Assembly (NCBI GenBank): GCA_047629975.1
Contig: JBLHUT010000014.1
Location: 1 to 25,677 of the forward strand
Source of the DNA: JBLHUT01 sp047629975
GTDB taxonomy: Bacteria; Pseudomonadota; Alphaproteobacteria; Rhodobacterales; Rhodobacteraceae
Reading direction: 5' to 3'
Length of the DNA: 25,677 nucleotides
Below are positions 7,889 through 15,015 of the stretch, piece after piece. Each line of letters starts with the position of its first letter. Position 1 is the first letter of the stretch. The translations under genes were made by a program, and so were the position numbers. The notes below the pieces were generated by a model, which saw nothing but the letters and a program-made list of their open reading frames with translations, was not told the origin of the DNA and made no database searches.

Positions 7889-7973
7889 CGCGACTTCCTC
7901 CGCCGGTATCATCCGGGTCAGGTTCAAAGGGTGCTTCTCAGACCGGTCAAAAGACCAGACGCCCCTGTCTGCG
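7889..7973 (-). ncRNA. TPP riboswitch (THI element)
   Basis: A thiamine-pyrophosphate-binding aptamer in the 5' leader of thiM. On the minus strand the conserved blocks appear in order: ACAGGGGCG, CTGAGA (7936-7941), ACCCTTTGAACCTGA (7918-7932), and GATGATACCGGCGGAGGAAGTC ending near 7892 in its usual place. P1 can form from CGCAGAC (7967-7973) with GTCGCG (7889-7894), with one bulged A. A P3-type hairpin GGTC-TTTT-GACC sits between the first two blocks. Binding of TPP is expected to shut off thiM and the coupled genes downstream. Confidence 0.95.
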
Positions 7974-7977
7974 GAGG

Positions 7978-8006
7978 CTTAAACCATCAAATCGCAGCCC
8001 TGTCAC
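7978..8006 (-). promoter_or_regulatory. Likely promoter of the thiamine operon
   Basis: On the minus strand a -35 GTGACA (8001-8006; 5 of 6 matches to TTGACA) is separated by 17 nt from a -10 TTTAAG (7978-7983; 4 of 6). Transcription would begin near 7971, at the very 5' edge of the riboswitch, which is what the leader requires. Confidence 0.5.
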
Positions 8007-8117
8007 GGAGATTTTCTAGCAAGTATTTGCACAAGATATTTTAACAGCCGATTTCGAACGCGCCCGAACAGGCATGCCCGATTGTCAGCCAGCATCTGTT
8101 CTGACAAGGTGCGCAAC

Positions 8118-9236
8118 ATGGAAAAAACCGCCCCCCCCCTGACCGGCCTGAAGGTCGTCGAGCTTGCCCGCGTTCTGGCCGGACCATGGATTGGTCAGGC
8201 ATTGTCCGATCTTGGCGCCGAAGTCACCAAAGTCGAATCCCCCGAGGGCGACGACACACGCCAATGGGGCCCGCCCTTTATCGAGCGGGACGGGGACAAG
8301 AGTGCTGCCTATTTCTATTCGACAAACCGAGGGAAAACCTCTGTCATTGCAGATTTCCGCACCCCCGAGGGCCAGAAAATCGTGCGCGACCTGGTCGCGG
8401 ATGCCGACATTCTCATCGAGAATTTCAAGGTCGGAGGGCTGGAAAAATACGGGCTGGATTATGATAGCCTCTCGGCGCTCAATCCGCGTCTTGTGTACTG
8501 CTCGATTACAGGCTTCGGACAAGACGGCCCCTATGCCAAGCGGGCAGGATACGATTTTCTGATTCAGGGAATGTCCGGACTTATGTCGATCAACGGAGAG
8601 GTCGGGCGCGAACCGCAAAAATTCGGTATCGCCGTGACAGATATCGTCTCCGGGCTGTACGGGACCATCGGGATACTGGCTGCCATCGAGAAACGACACC
8701 AAACCGGGCGCGGTGAGCGGATAGATATCTCGCTACTGGATTGCGCGACGGCTTTGTTGGCCAATCAAGCCATGAACTACCTCGCCTCGGGCGAGGTGCC
8801 GGGACAAATGGGAAATGCGCATCTTAACCTGACGCCCTATCAGGTCTTTCCGACAAACGACGGGCATATTATTATCGCTGTTGGCAACGCAGGCCAGTTT
8901 GGTCGCCTGTGCAAGGTTCTGGGGCTTGAGAACACAGCAAATGATCCGAAATTCGCCACCAACGAAGACCGGATAGCCAACAGAGCCGAACTTACCTCGA
9001 CACTGGGTGCAAAGATCGGGGCGTGGAGCATGACAGATCTGCTTGCCGCGCTGGAGGCCGCAACGGTACCGGCAGGACCGATCAACCGGATCGATCAGGT
9101 CTTCGAAGACCCGCAGGTCAAAGCCCGCAAACTGCAAATCGCTCCGCAGGGCATACCGGGGGTCCGGGGGCCATGGAGGTTCTCGGAAAGCCGGCTTTCG
9201 TTGGACCGTGCCGCGCCAATTCTGCCCAAGGCGTAA
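8118..9236 (+). CDS. Family III CoA-transferase (CaiB/BaiF type), substrate unknown
   Basis: Cytosolic enzyme that moves CoA between two carboxylic acids through an aspartyl-CoA thioester. The 372-residue protein shows the fold's blocks: LKVVELARVLAGPWIGQALSDLGAEV at the N-terminus, STNRGKTSV, LIENFKVGGLEKYGLDY, YCSITGFGQDGPY and AGYDFLIQGMSGLMS. The expected nucleophile is Asp about 175 in VTDIVSGLYG. The ATG is preferred over a TTG 36 nt upstream because AAGGT lies 8 nt before it. It stands alone, divergent from the thiamine operon and convergent with the LysR gene. A run of nine C falls in codons 5 to 8. The acid pair it uses (for example succinate/glutarate or carnitine-type) cannot be read from the sequence. 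Confidence 0.88.
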   Translation: MEKTAPPLTGLKVVELARVLAGPWIGQALSDLGAEVTKVESPEGDDTRQWGPPFIERDGDKSAAYFYSTNRGKTSVIADFRTPEGQKIVRDLVADADILIENFKVGGLEKYGLDYDSLSALNPRLVYCSITGFGQDGPYAKRAGYDFLIQGMSGLMSINGEVGREPQKFGIAVTDIVSGLYGTIGILAAIEKRHQTGRGERIDISLLDCATALLANQAMNYLASGEVPGQMGNAHLNLTPYQVFPTNDGHIIIAVGNAGQFGRLCKVLGLENTANDPKFATNEDRIANRAELTSTLGAKIGAWSMTDLLAALEAATVPAGPINRIDQVFEDPQVKARKLQIAPQGIPGVRGPWRFSESRLSLDRAAPILPKA

Positions 9237-9260
9237 AGGGGCCAAGCACCACTCCCGCCA

Positions 9261-9293
9261 GATCGCCCTGCGCCCCAAGGGGCACAAACGATC
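9261..9293 (+). terminator. Imperfect hairpin after the CoA-transferase gene
   Basis: GATCG (9261-9265) pairs with CGATC (9289-9293), enclosing a TGCGCCCC/GGGGCACA inner stem with one mismatch. It lies 24 nt past the stop codon. No T-run follows, so its role in termination is uncertain. Confidence 0.3.
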
Positions 9294-9304
9294 TGTTGGG
9301 CATG

Positions 9305-9328
9305 GCAGCCGGGGCAAGCCCCGGCTGT
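9305..9328. terminator. Strong hairpin between convergent genes
   Basis: AGCCGGGGC (9307-9315) and GCCCCGGCT (9318-9326) form a perfect inverted repeat with only two bases between the arms, so the real loop is CAAG. One more C-G and one G-T pair can extend it. It sits between the convergent CoA-transferase and LysR genes and could stop transcripts from either side, although neither strand shows a good T-run. Confidence 0.45.
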
Positions 9329-9378
9329 GCGCGCCGCAGCAACCGACGATCGCAATGCCGACCGAAGGTACAACGCTG

Positions 9379-10251
9379 TTACTGGCCTGAAACGCCGATC
9401 TGCTCGAAATTCCGGCTCAGCAAAGACACAAAGCGGGTTGCAGCAATGGAGAGACTGTGACCGCCCCGTTGAACAACAGCCACACGCGCGGTCGGATTAC
9501 CCAAATGCGCCAAAGATTGTACCGGCGTGTGATCGCACACATCCTCGCGCAACCAGAACTGAAGCGCGGTCGGGCTCATCAGCACAGAGGGAATACGGAC
9601 CGTACTTTCCACGGCTGCCCGGAGGGTCAAACGGCGACGTCTGGCAAACAGATCAAGCACAACACGCACCCCCAAGGACGGGTCAGGAAGAATGAGCTCG
9701 TCAGTCACGAAGTCCTGCAACCGAACCGGCTCCTTGTGCGCCCGAAGCGCGCAGACCGCCATATCGGCAATACACAAGACCTCGCTCTTTCCAGTCATTT
9801 CAGGCTGCACCACGACGGCAATATCAGCCTCGTACCGGTTCAAGAGATCATCAACATTGCCCCGCAAAACCGGCACCAACTTAAACCGTACCCCCGGGAA
9901 CATCTGTCGGTACTGCTGGATTTGAGAGGGCAAGAATCCCTGAACAAGTTCCCCGGTCACAGCGACGGTGATCAGCCCGACAGAGCCGCCTTGAAGCTCG
10001 ACAACAGTTTTTCTTGCGCCCTCAAGACGCGCAATGTGCTCAATAAACTGGCGATAGTATATTTCACCAGCAACAGTGAGCCGAACGCCAGTTGCCTTGC
10101 GATCAAACAACTCTGCGTTCAGCTCTGCCTCAAAGGCAGAAATCTGCCGATTGAGCGAAGAGGCAGAAATACCCATTATTTCAGATGCTTTGCGAATGGA
10201 CCCTTCACGGACAATCAACTTGAATGCATGATAAATTTGAAGATGCTTCAT
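9379..10251 (-). CDS. LysR-type transcriptional regulator
   Basis: DNA-binding regulator, 290 residues, with the family's N-terminal winged helix-turn-helix: FKLIVREGSIRKASEIMGIS followed by SASSLNRQISAFEAELNAELF and RLTVAGEIYY. The rest is a periplasmic-binding-protein-like effector domain. I chose the ATG at 10251 because the protein then starts MKHLQIYHAFKLIV, the usual length before the helix-turn-helix; an upstream frame of 11 codons lies in the operator. It is divergent from urtA, with a perfect inverted repeat between them, so it is a likely regulator of urtABCDE and of itself. The effector is unknown. Use of a LysR regulator next to urt genes is unlike the usual NtrC-type nitrogen control. 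Confidence 0.9.
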   Translation of the reverse strand: MKHLQIYHAFKLIVREGSIRKASEIMGISASSLNRQISAFEAELNAELFDRKATGVRLTVAGEIYYRQFIEHIARLEGARKTVVELQGGSVGLITVAVTGELVQGFLPSQIQQYRQMFPGVRFKLVPVLRGNVDDLLNRYEADIAVVVQPEMTGKSEVLCIADMAVCALRAHKEPVRLQDFVTDELILPDPSLGVRVVLDLFARRRRLTLRAAVESTVRIPSVLMSPTALQFWLREDVCDHTPVQSLAHLGNPTARVAVVQRGGHSLSIAATRFVSLLSRNFEQIGVSGQ

Positions 10252-10266
10252 CGTTGATCCGACCTG

Positions 10267-10287
10267 GTTGTGCGTATTTTGCACAAC
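10267..10287. promoter_or_regulatory. Perfect inverted repeat, probable LysR operator
   Basis: GTTGTGC and GCACAAC flank a 7-nt AT-rich centre, GTATTTT. A symmetric T-N11-A (10271 and 10283) matches the general LysR-box pattern. It overlaps the candidate urtA -35 element and lies just downstream of the candidate lysR -10, so one bound regulator could repress its own gene and act at the urt promoter. Confidence 0.65.
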
Positions 10288-10306
10288 AATATCTCATTTT
10301 TATATG
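10279..10306 (+). promoter_or_regulatory. Candidate urtA promoter
   Basis: TTGCAC (10279-10284) lies 16 nt from TATATG (10301-10306). The -35 falls inside the right arm of the inverted repeat. The start would be near 10313, giving a leader of about 80 nt before urtA. Confidence 0.4.
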
Positions 10307-10316
10307 CAGACAGCAA
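10288..10316 (-). promoter_or_regulatory. Candidate lysR promoter
   Basis: On the minus strand TTGCTG (10311-10316) lies 17 nt from GATATT (10288-10293). The inverted repeat begins one base beyond the -10, over the expected start point, the classic position for autorepression. Confidence 0.4.
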
Positions 10317-10395
10317 CACCTCTGCAATTTTACACCGTGAACTGCGCGTCCAACAACGCATTGAATTTTTACGATTGTTCACAGGGACTAAAAAC

Positions 10396-11661
10396 ATGAT
10401 GAAAACGCTCCTCTCCACGGCTGCTGTCACGGCGGTTCTGGCCTCCGCGGCGGCTGCCGAAATTAAAGTCGGCATCTTGCACTCGCTCTCCGGCACGATG
10501 GCCATCTCCGAAACCACGCTCAAGGACACAATGCTTCTGCTGATCGAAGAGCAGAACGCAAAGGGCGGCCTTTTGGGTGAAATGCTTGTTCCCGTCGTCG
10601 TGGATCCTGCGTCGGATTGGCCGCTGTTTGCCGAGAAAGCCCGCGAGTTGCTGACGGTGCACGACGTTGACGTTATATTTGGCAACTGGACCTCGGTGTC
10701 ACGCAAATCCGTACTGCCCGTCATCGAAGAACTGAACGGCCTGCTGTTTTACCCCGTGCAGTACGAGGGCGAGGAAAGCTCGAAGAACGTTTTCTACACC
10801 GGCGCGGCCCCCAACCAGCAGGCGATCCCGGCCACTGATTATTACCTCGAAGAGCTGGGTGTCGAGAAATTCGCGCTGCTTGGAACCGATTACGTGTACC
10901 CGCGTACGACCAACAACATCCTTGAAAGCTATCTGGTCTCAAAGGGCATCGCGACCGAGGATATCTTTGTAAACTACACGCCTTTTGGCCATTCTGACTG
11001 GTCCAAGATCGTGGCCGACGTTGTCGCACTGGGGGCAGACGGCAAAAAGGTCGGTGTGATCTCGACGATCAACGGCGATGCCAACATCGGTTTTTACAAA
11101 GAACTTTCCGCAGCCGGCGTTTCTGCTGACGATATTCCCGTCGTGGCGTTCTCGGTGGGTGAAGAAGAGCTTTCGGGCTTTGATACGGCCGGTCTTGTTG
11201 GTCACCTCGCGGCATGGAACTATTTCCAGTCTGCGGAATCCGATGCAAACACCGCGTTCATCGACGCGTGGAAAGCGAAAATGGGCGAAGACCGCGTCAC
11301 CAACGACCCGATGGAGGCCCACTACATCGGCTTCAACATGTGGGTGAATGCCGCAACAGCCGCCGGAACCACCGATGTTGATGCCGTGCGCGCCGCAATG
11401 TACGGTCAGGAATTCCCGAACCTGACCGGTGGCACAGCCGTCATGCTGCCAAACCATCACCTTGCCAAACCTGTTCTGATCGGTGAGATCACCGCAGAAG
11501 GCCAGTTCGACATCATCAGCCAGACCACAGAAGTTCCCGGCGATGCCTGGACAGACTTCCTGCCTGAATCGGCTGTTCTGACGTCTGACTGGAAAGACCT
11601 TGGTTGCGGTATGTACAACACCACCACAAACACTTGTGTCCAGATCAAGTCCAACTACTAA
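10396..11661 (+). CDS. urtA: Urea ABC transporter, substrate-binding protein
   Basis: Periplasmic binding subunit of the UrtABCDE urea importer. The 421-residue protein has a signal peptide, MMKTLLSTAAVTAVLASAAA, followed by the UrtA-specific mature start EIKVGILHSLSGTMAISE. FGNWTSVSRKSVLPV, LLFYPVQYEGEESS and a conserved AWNYFQS segment also match UrtA rather than branched-chain amino-acid binding proteins. The ATG chosen has AGGGA 8 nt upstream; an open frame of 42 more codons runs back through the operator region and is not coding. First gene of the operon, divergent from the LysR gene. Short amides could also be ligands, but the close match favours urea. Confidence 0.95.
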   Translation: MMKTLLSTAAVTAVLASAAAAEIKVGILHSLSGTMAISETTLKDTMLLLIEEQNAKGGLLGEMLVPVVVDPASDWPLFAEKARELLTVHDVDVIFGNWTSVSRKSVLPVIEELNGLLFYPVQYEGEESSKNVFYTGAAPNQQAIPATDYYLEELGVEKFALLGTDYVYPRTTNNILESYLVSKGIATEDIFVNYTPFGHSDWSKIVADVVALGADGKKVGVISTINGDANIGFYKELSAAGVSADDIPVVAFSVGEEELSGFDTAGLVGHLAAWNYFQSAESDANTAFIDAWKAKMGEDRVTNDPMEAHYIGFNMWVNAATAAGTTDVDAVRAAMYGQEFPNLTGGTAVMLPNHHLAKPVLIGEITAEGQFDIISQTTEVPGDAWTDFLPESAVLTSDWKDLGCGMYNTTTNTCVQIKSNY

Positions 11662-11673
11662 TTCATCAAGCTT

Positions 11674-11700
11674 GGGGGGCTGGCACCTGTCCAGCCCTCC
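11674..11700 (+). terminator. Intercistronic hairpin after urtA
   Basis: GGGGGGCTGG (11674-11683) pairs with CCAGCCCTCC (11691-11700) around a 7-nt loop: ten pairs with one G-T. No T-run follows. It lies 13 nt past urtA and 47 nt before urtB. It is likely an RNA-stabilising or partially attenuating hairpin that keeps binding-protein mRNA more abundant than the membrane-subunit mRNA. Confidence 0.6.
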
Positions 11701-11747
11701 GGCATCCTCCACCGCACCGTTTGCTGCGACCCAAGGACTATATCTTT

Positions 11748-13709
11748 ATGTTTCGTTGTATTGCCGCCATCTGCCTTTTGCTGTCGGTATGCGTCGCGAC
11801 GCCGGGTTACACCCAGTCCCTTCAGGACGTGCTTCAGGAAAACCAGTCGGCTATCTCAAATGCCTCGCGAAAGACGATCGACGATGCTTTGACAGCCATC
11901 ATTGCGAACGGCTCTGATGAAGCTCCTGTGTTTCTGGAAAAGTGGCGCGAAAAAGAGGTGTGGCAACGCAAGGACGACGGCCTGTTCTTTTTTGTCGCGA
12001 CACCGGACGACAAGACCTACCAATTGATTGACATCACCTCGGGCGAGGTCGTCGGGAGCACTGAAAAGCGGGCCCTGAAACAGCTTAGGCCCAACAGTGG
12101 CGTCCGCGGCGTGATTGCCGTCGCGCTTGTGCAATTTCAACTTAGTGCGCGCGACCCCGCCCGCCGCACGTCTGCCCTCGAAGCAATCGAGCGCGATCCG
12201 GATGCCTCCCAGTTGCCAGCTTTGCGCGGGGCCATCGACAACGAGCCTGACCCGACGCTCAAAGCCCGCAAGATTGTGCTAGAGCGGCTGCTGACGGCGC
12301 GTTTCGACAAAAGCGAAGCAGCCCGCGTCACAGCGATTTCCGCTCTTTCGGAATATCTGAGCGTTGAAACCCGTGCCGCGCTGAACCCGATGCTGTCGGT
12401 CAAACGTGTTGCGCACAAAGTTGTGGACGACGTGCCAGCAACATGGAACATCGCCGACACACTAAAGCCGGGCAGTCCCGAATTCTCGCAAGAAGAGGCC
12501 TATGCCATTCTTGTCGCGGCCAAACTTGCTCCCGCGCCCGTCTCGAGAGCCGACCGTAATGCCGCTCTGATTGCCAACATCAACGACGGGATGACCGGTG
12601 GCGTAGAGGTTGCCCGGCTAGATACCGAGGCCGCGCGCGATCTCGCTTATACCCGTCTGTCAGCCCGCGGCGTGGCACCGACACAGGTTAACGAGACGCA
12701 CAAAACTGTGTCTATCAAAGATTTTAATTTCTTTGATATCTATGACGAGCCCTCTGTTGCGGTGACCGATGCGGCACTGGCGACTCTCAAGAAAATCAAC
12801 ACAAAGGTTGCCGCCTATCAGACCCTCGACCTTGCTCTTGACGGGTTGTCATTGGCGTCGATCTATTTTCTGGCGGCAATCGGGCTGGCCATTACATTCG
12901 GTGTCATGGGGGTCATCAACATGGCCCATGGCGAGTTCATCATGATGGGCGCCTATACCGGTTATGTTGTGCAACTATTTATCCCCGACTACACCCTCTC
13001 GCTTCTCGTCGCCTTGCCATTGGCCTTTGCGGTAACATTCGGAGCAGGCGTCGCAATGGAGCGTCTGGTTATCCGCTGGCTTTATAACCGCCCGCTTGAA
13101 ACCCTGCTTGCCACATTCGGAATTTCGATTGCCCTTCAGCAGCTGGCCAAGAACATCTTTGGTACACAAGCGCGGCCTCTGACCTCTCCCGGGTGGCTCG
13201 ACGGGGCTTGGGTGATGAACGATGTTGTGTCGATCAGTTACATCCGTATCGCGATTTTCTTTCTTGGCCTGATTTTTCTGTTCCTGTTGCTGTTTATCCT
13301 CAAGCGCACCCGTCTGGGGCTGGAGGTCCGCGCCGTGACCCAGAACCCGCGGATGGCGGCCTCGATGGGCATTAATCCCGACCGGATCAACATGCTGACC
13401 TTCGGCCTTGGCTCGGGCATCGCCGGCATCGCAGGGGTGGCAATCGGCCTTTATGCCAAGGTTACATCAGAGCTAGGGGCCGATTATATCGTGCAATCCT
13501 TCATGACCGTCGTGGTCGGAGGTGTCGGGAACATCTGGGGCACATTGCTGGGGGCCACCATGATCGGGTTCCTGCAAAAGGGGATCGAGTTCTTCAATCC
13601 CTCGAACACGCTGGCCGCACAAACCTATATGATCATTTTTATCATCATCTTCATCCAGTTCCGACCCAAGGGCATTTTTGCGCTCAAAGGCCGCGCGGCA
13701 GGAGACTGA
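11748..13709 (+). CDS. urtB: Urea ABC transporter permease UrtB with long N-terminal domain
   Basis: Inner-membrane permease of the urea importer, 653 residues. It starts with a signal-peptide-like MFRCIAAICLLLSVCVATPG. About 330 mostly soluble residues follow, presumably periplasmic, including a helical-repeat-like section (DPARRTSALEAIERDPDASQ onward). The LivH-type permease core begins near residue 360 with LDGLSLASIYFLAAIGLAIT and the family motif GVMGVINMAHGEFIMMGAY. Other motifs are RPLETLLATFGIS, MGINPDRIN, and VVVGGVGNIWGT near the C-terminus. The ATG has AAGGA 10 nt upstream. Long N-terminal domains are known in proteobacterial UrtB, but their role is not settled. Confidence 0.94.
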   Translation: MFRCIAAICLLLSVCVATPGYTQSLQDVLQENQSAISNASRKTIDDALTAIIANGSDEAPVFLEKWREKEVWQRKDDGLFFFVATPDDKTYQLIDITSGEVVGSTEKRALKQLRPNSGVRGVIAVALVQFQLSARDPARRTSALEAIERDPDASQLPALRGAIDNEPDPTLKARKIVLERLLTARFDKSEAARVTAISALSEYLSVETRAALNPMLSVKRVAHKVVDDVPATWNIADTLKPGSPEFSQEEAYAILVAAKLAPAPVSRADRNAALIANINDGMTGGVEVARLDTEAARDLAYTRLSARGVAPTQVNETHKTVSIKDFNFFDIYDEPSVAVTDAALATLKKINTKVAAYQTLDLALDGLSLASIYFLAAIGLAITFGVMGVINMAHGEFIMMGAYTGYVVQLFIPDYTLSLLVALPLAFAVTFGAGVAMERLVIRWLYNRPLETLLATFGISIALQQLAKNIFGTQARPLTSPGWLDGAWVMNDVVSISYIRIAIFFLGLIFLFLLLFILKRTRLGLEVRAVTQNPRMAASMGINPDRINMLTFGLGSGIAGIAGVAIGLYAKVTSELGADYIVQSFMTVVVGGVGNIWGTLLGATMIGFLQKGIEFFNPSNTLAAQTYMIIFIIIFIQFRPKGIFALKGRAAGD

Positions 13710-13711
13710 TC

Positions 13712-13786
13712 ATGACCAAACCTCGCCACAACACCACACCACCATCGGGGCCGTGCCTACGCGCGCCTCTTGCGAGGATTCTATGA
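13712..13786 (+). CDS. 24-codon ORF coupling urtB to urtC (uncertain)
   Basis: Two bases after the urtB stop, an ATG preceded 7 nt upstream by GGAG opens a 24-codon frame beginning MTKPRHNTTPPSG. Its TGA overlaps the urtC ATG as ATGA. The product would be basic and proline-rich with no recognisable domain. It could be a coupling peptide that delivers ribosomes to urtC. It could also be the remnant of a former urtC N-terminus separated by a frameshift, or chance. The frame is +1 relative to urtC, so it cannot simply be read into UrtC. Confidence 0.4.
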   Translation: MTKPRHNTTPPSGPCLRAPLARIL

Positions 13787-15015
13787 CCCGATCGTTCTTT
13801 GCCAATAACCCGTCGGTGCTGATCTTTATTGCGGCCCTTGCGGTCTTCACACTCGGGATCACCCTGACCTCCGAGGCGATGGGGAACGGGCTTGTCTCGA
13901 CCAGCTTTGTCAAAACACTCGGGAAAACACTGTGTCTGTGCCTGATTGCCATCGCGATGGACCTTGTCTGGGGATATTGCGGCATTCTCAGCTTGGGTCA
14001 CTTCGCGTTTTTCGGGCTGGGCGGGTACATGATCGGCATGTGGCTGATGTACGAACGCACAAAAGATATTGTTGCCGCAAGCATGGAGAACGTGACCCTT
14101 CCCGCCACACCTCTTGAAATTCAGGAGGCGATCGGCACACAGATATTTGGCGTCGTGGGCGGGGCGGAAATTCCGGTTATCTGGTATTTTGCCGACAGTC
14201 TGGGCGCACAGCTTGCTCTTGTGGTTCTGGTACCGGGGCTTTTGGCGCTTGTGTTCGGCTGGTTGGCATTTCGCAGTCGGGTGACGGGCGTTTATCTGTC
14301 GATCCTGACGCAGGCCATGACCCTTGCCCTGTCGCTGTACCTGTTCCAGAACGACAGCGGGTTGCGCGGTAACAACGGCCTGTCCGGCCTGCAAAATATC
14401 CCCGGACTCACCGATCTGCCGCAATCGGTGGTGTCACTGTGGTTGTTCTGGGCTTCGGCACTGGCGCTTGGCCTTGGCTATCTGTTGGCGGCCTGGGTCA
14501 TTTCGGGCAAGTTCGGTTCGGTCGTGCGCGGCATTCGCGACGACGAGGCCCGCGTGCGGTTCCTTGGCTATAACGTCGAGGGTTACAAGCTGTTCATCTT
14601 TACCCTCACTGCGATTATTGCGGCCATCGCAGGGGCGCTTTATTATCCGCAGGCGGGTATCATCAACCCTGCCGAGGTCGCACCCATTGCCTCGATTTAT
14701 CTGGCAGTCTGGGTGGCAATCGGCGGGCGCGGTCGAATTTACGGTGCCGTCATCGGGGCGGCCTTTGTGTCGCTTTTGTCCAGCTGGTTCACCGGAGGCG
14801 GCGCACCAAACATACCGCTCGGATTTTACACCATTTTGTGGACCGACTGGTGGCTTGTCCTGCTAGGGCTGTCGTTTGTCGGCGTCACGCTGTTCGCACC
14901 CAAGGGGATTGGCGGGCTTGTTGATCTGCTGATCCGCAACCCCGAGCCGGCCAACCGGCACGGCGCGCATCTTGGCCCTGATGACGGCTCTTTGCTGGAA
15001 AAGGAACAACGATGA
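13783..15015 (+). CDS. urtC: Urea ABC transporter permease UrtC
   Basis: Second inner-membrane permease of the urea importer, LivM type, 410 residues from the ATG at 13783 with GAGGA 4 nt upstream. Around ten hydrophobic helices are visible. Conserved segments are MDLVWGYCGILSLGHFAFFGLGGYMIGMW, LAFRSRVTGVYLSILTQAMTLAL, GIRDDEARVRFLGYNVEGYKL and the C-terminal LFAPKGI, seen in the expected order. The frame remains open upstream to 13678 but runs inside urtB. The stop overlaps the urtD start as ATGA. The exact N-terminus is the least certain part, given the short ORF just upstream. Confidence 0.92.
   Translation: MTRSFFANNPSVLIFIAALAVFTLGITLTSEAMGNGLVSTSFVKTLGKTLCLCLIAIAMDLVWGYCGILSLGHFAFFGLGGYMIGMWLMYERTKDIVAASMENVTLPATPLEIQEAIGTQIFGVVGGAEIPVIWYFADSLGAQLALVVLVPGLLALVFGWLAFRSRVTGVYLSILTQAMTLALSLYLFQNDSGLRGNNGLSGLQNIPGLTDLPQSVVSLWLFWASALALGLGYLLAAWVISGKFGSVVRGIRDDEARVRFLGYNVEGYKLFIFTLTAIIAAIAGALYYPQAGIINPAEVAPIASIYLAVWVAIGGRGRIYGAVIGAAFVSLLSSWFTGGGAPNIPLGFYTILWTDWWLVLLGLSFVGVTLFAPKGIGGLVDLLIRNPEPANRHGAHLGPDDGSLLEKEQR

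Noticed and set aside
8026..8040. TTTGCACAA followed by an ATAT-containing stretch upstream of the CoA-transferase, similar to the right arm of the urt operator
   Set aside because: Only one half-site is present with no matching left arm at the right spacing, so shared LysR control cannot be supported.
8082..8117. Upstream TTG start for the CoA-transferase, adding 12 residues
   Set aside because: No Shine-Dalgarno before it, whereas the ATG at 8118 has AAGGT at 8 nt and gives the family's normal N-terminus.
10267..10287. Possible NtrC site at the urt promoter
   Set aside because: NtrC sites have GCAC...GTGC arms; here the arms are in the opposite order (GTGC...GCAC), and no sigma54 -24/-12 (GG-N10-GC) element was found before urtA.
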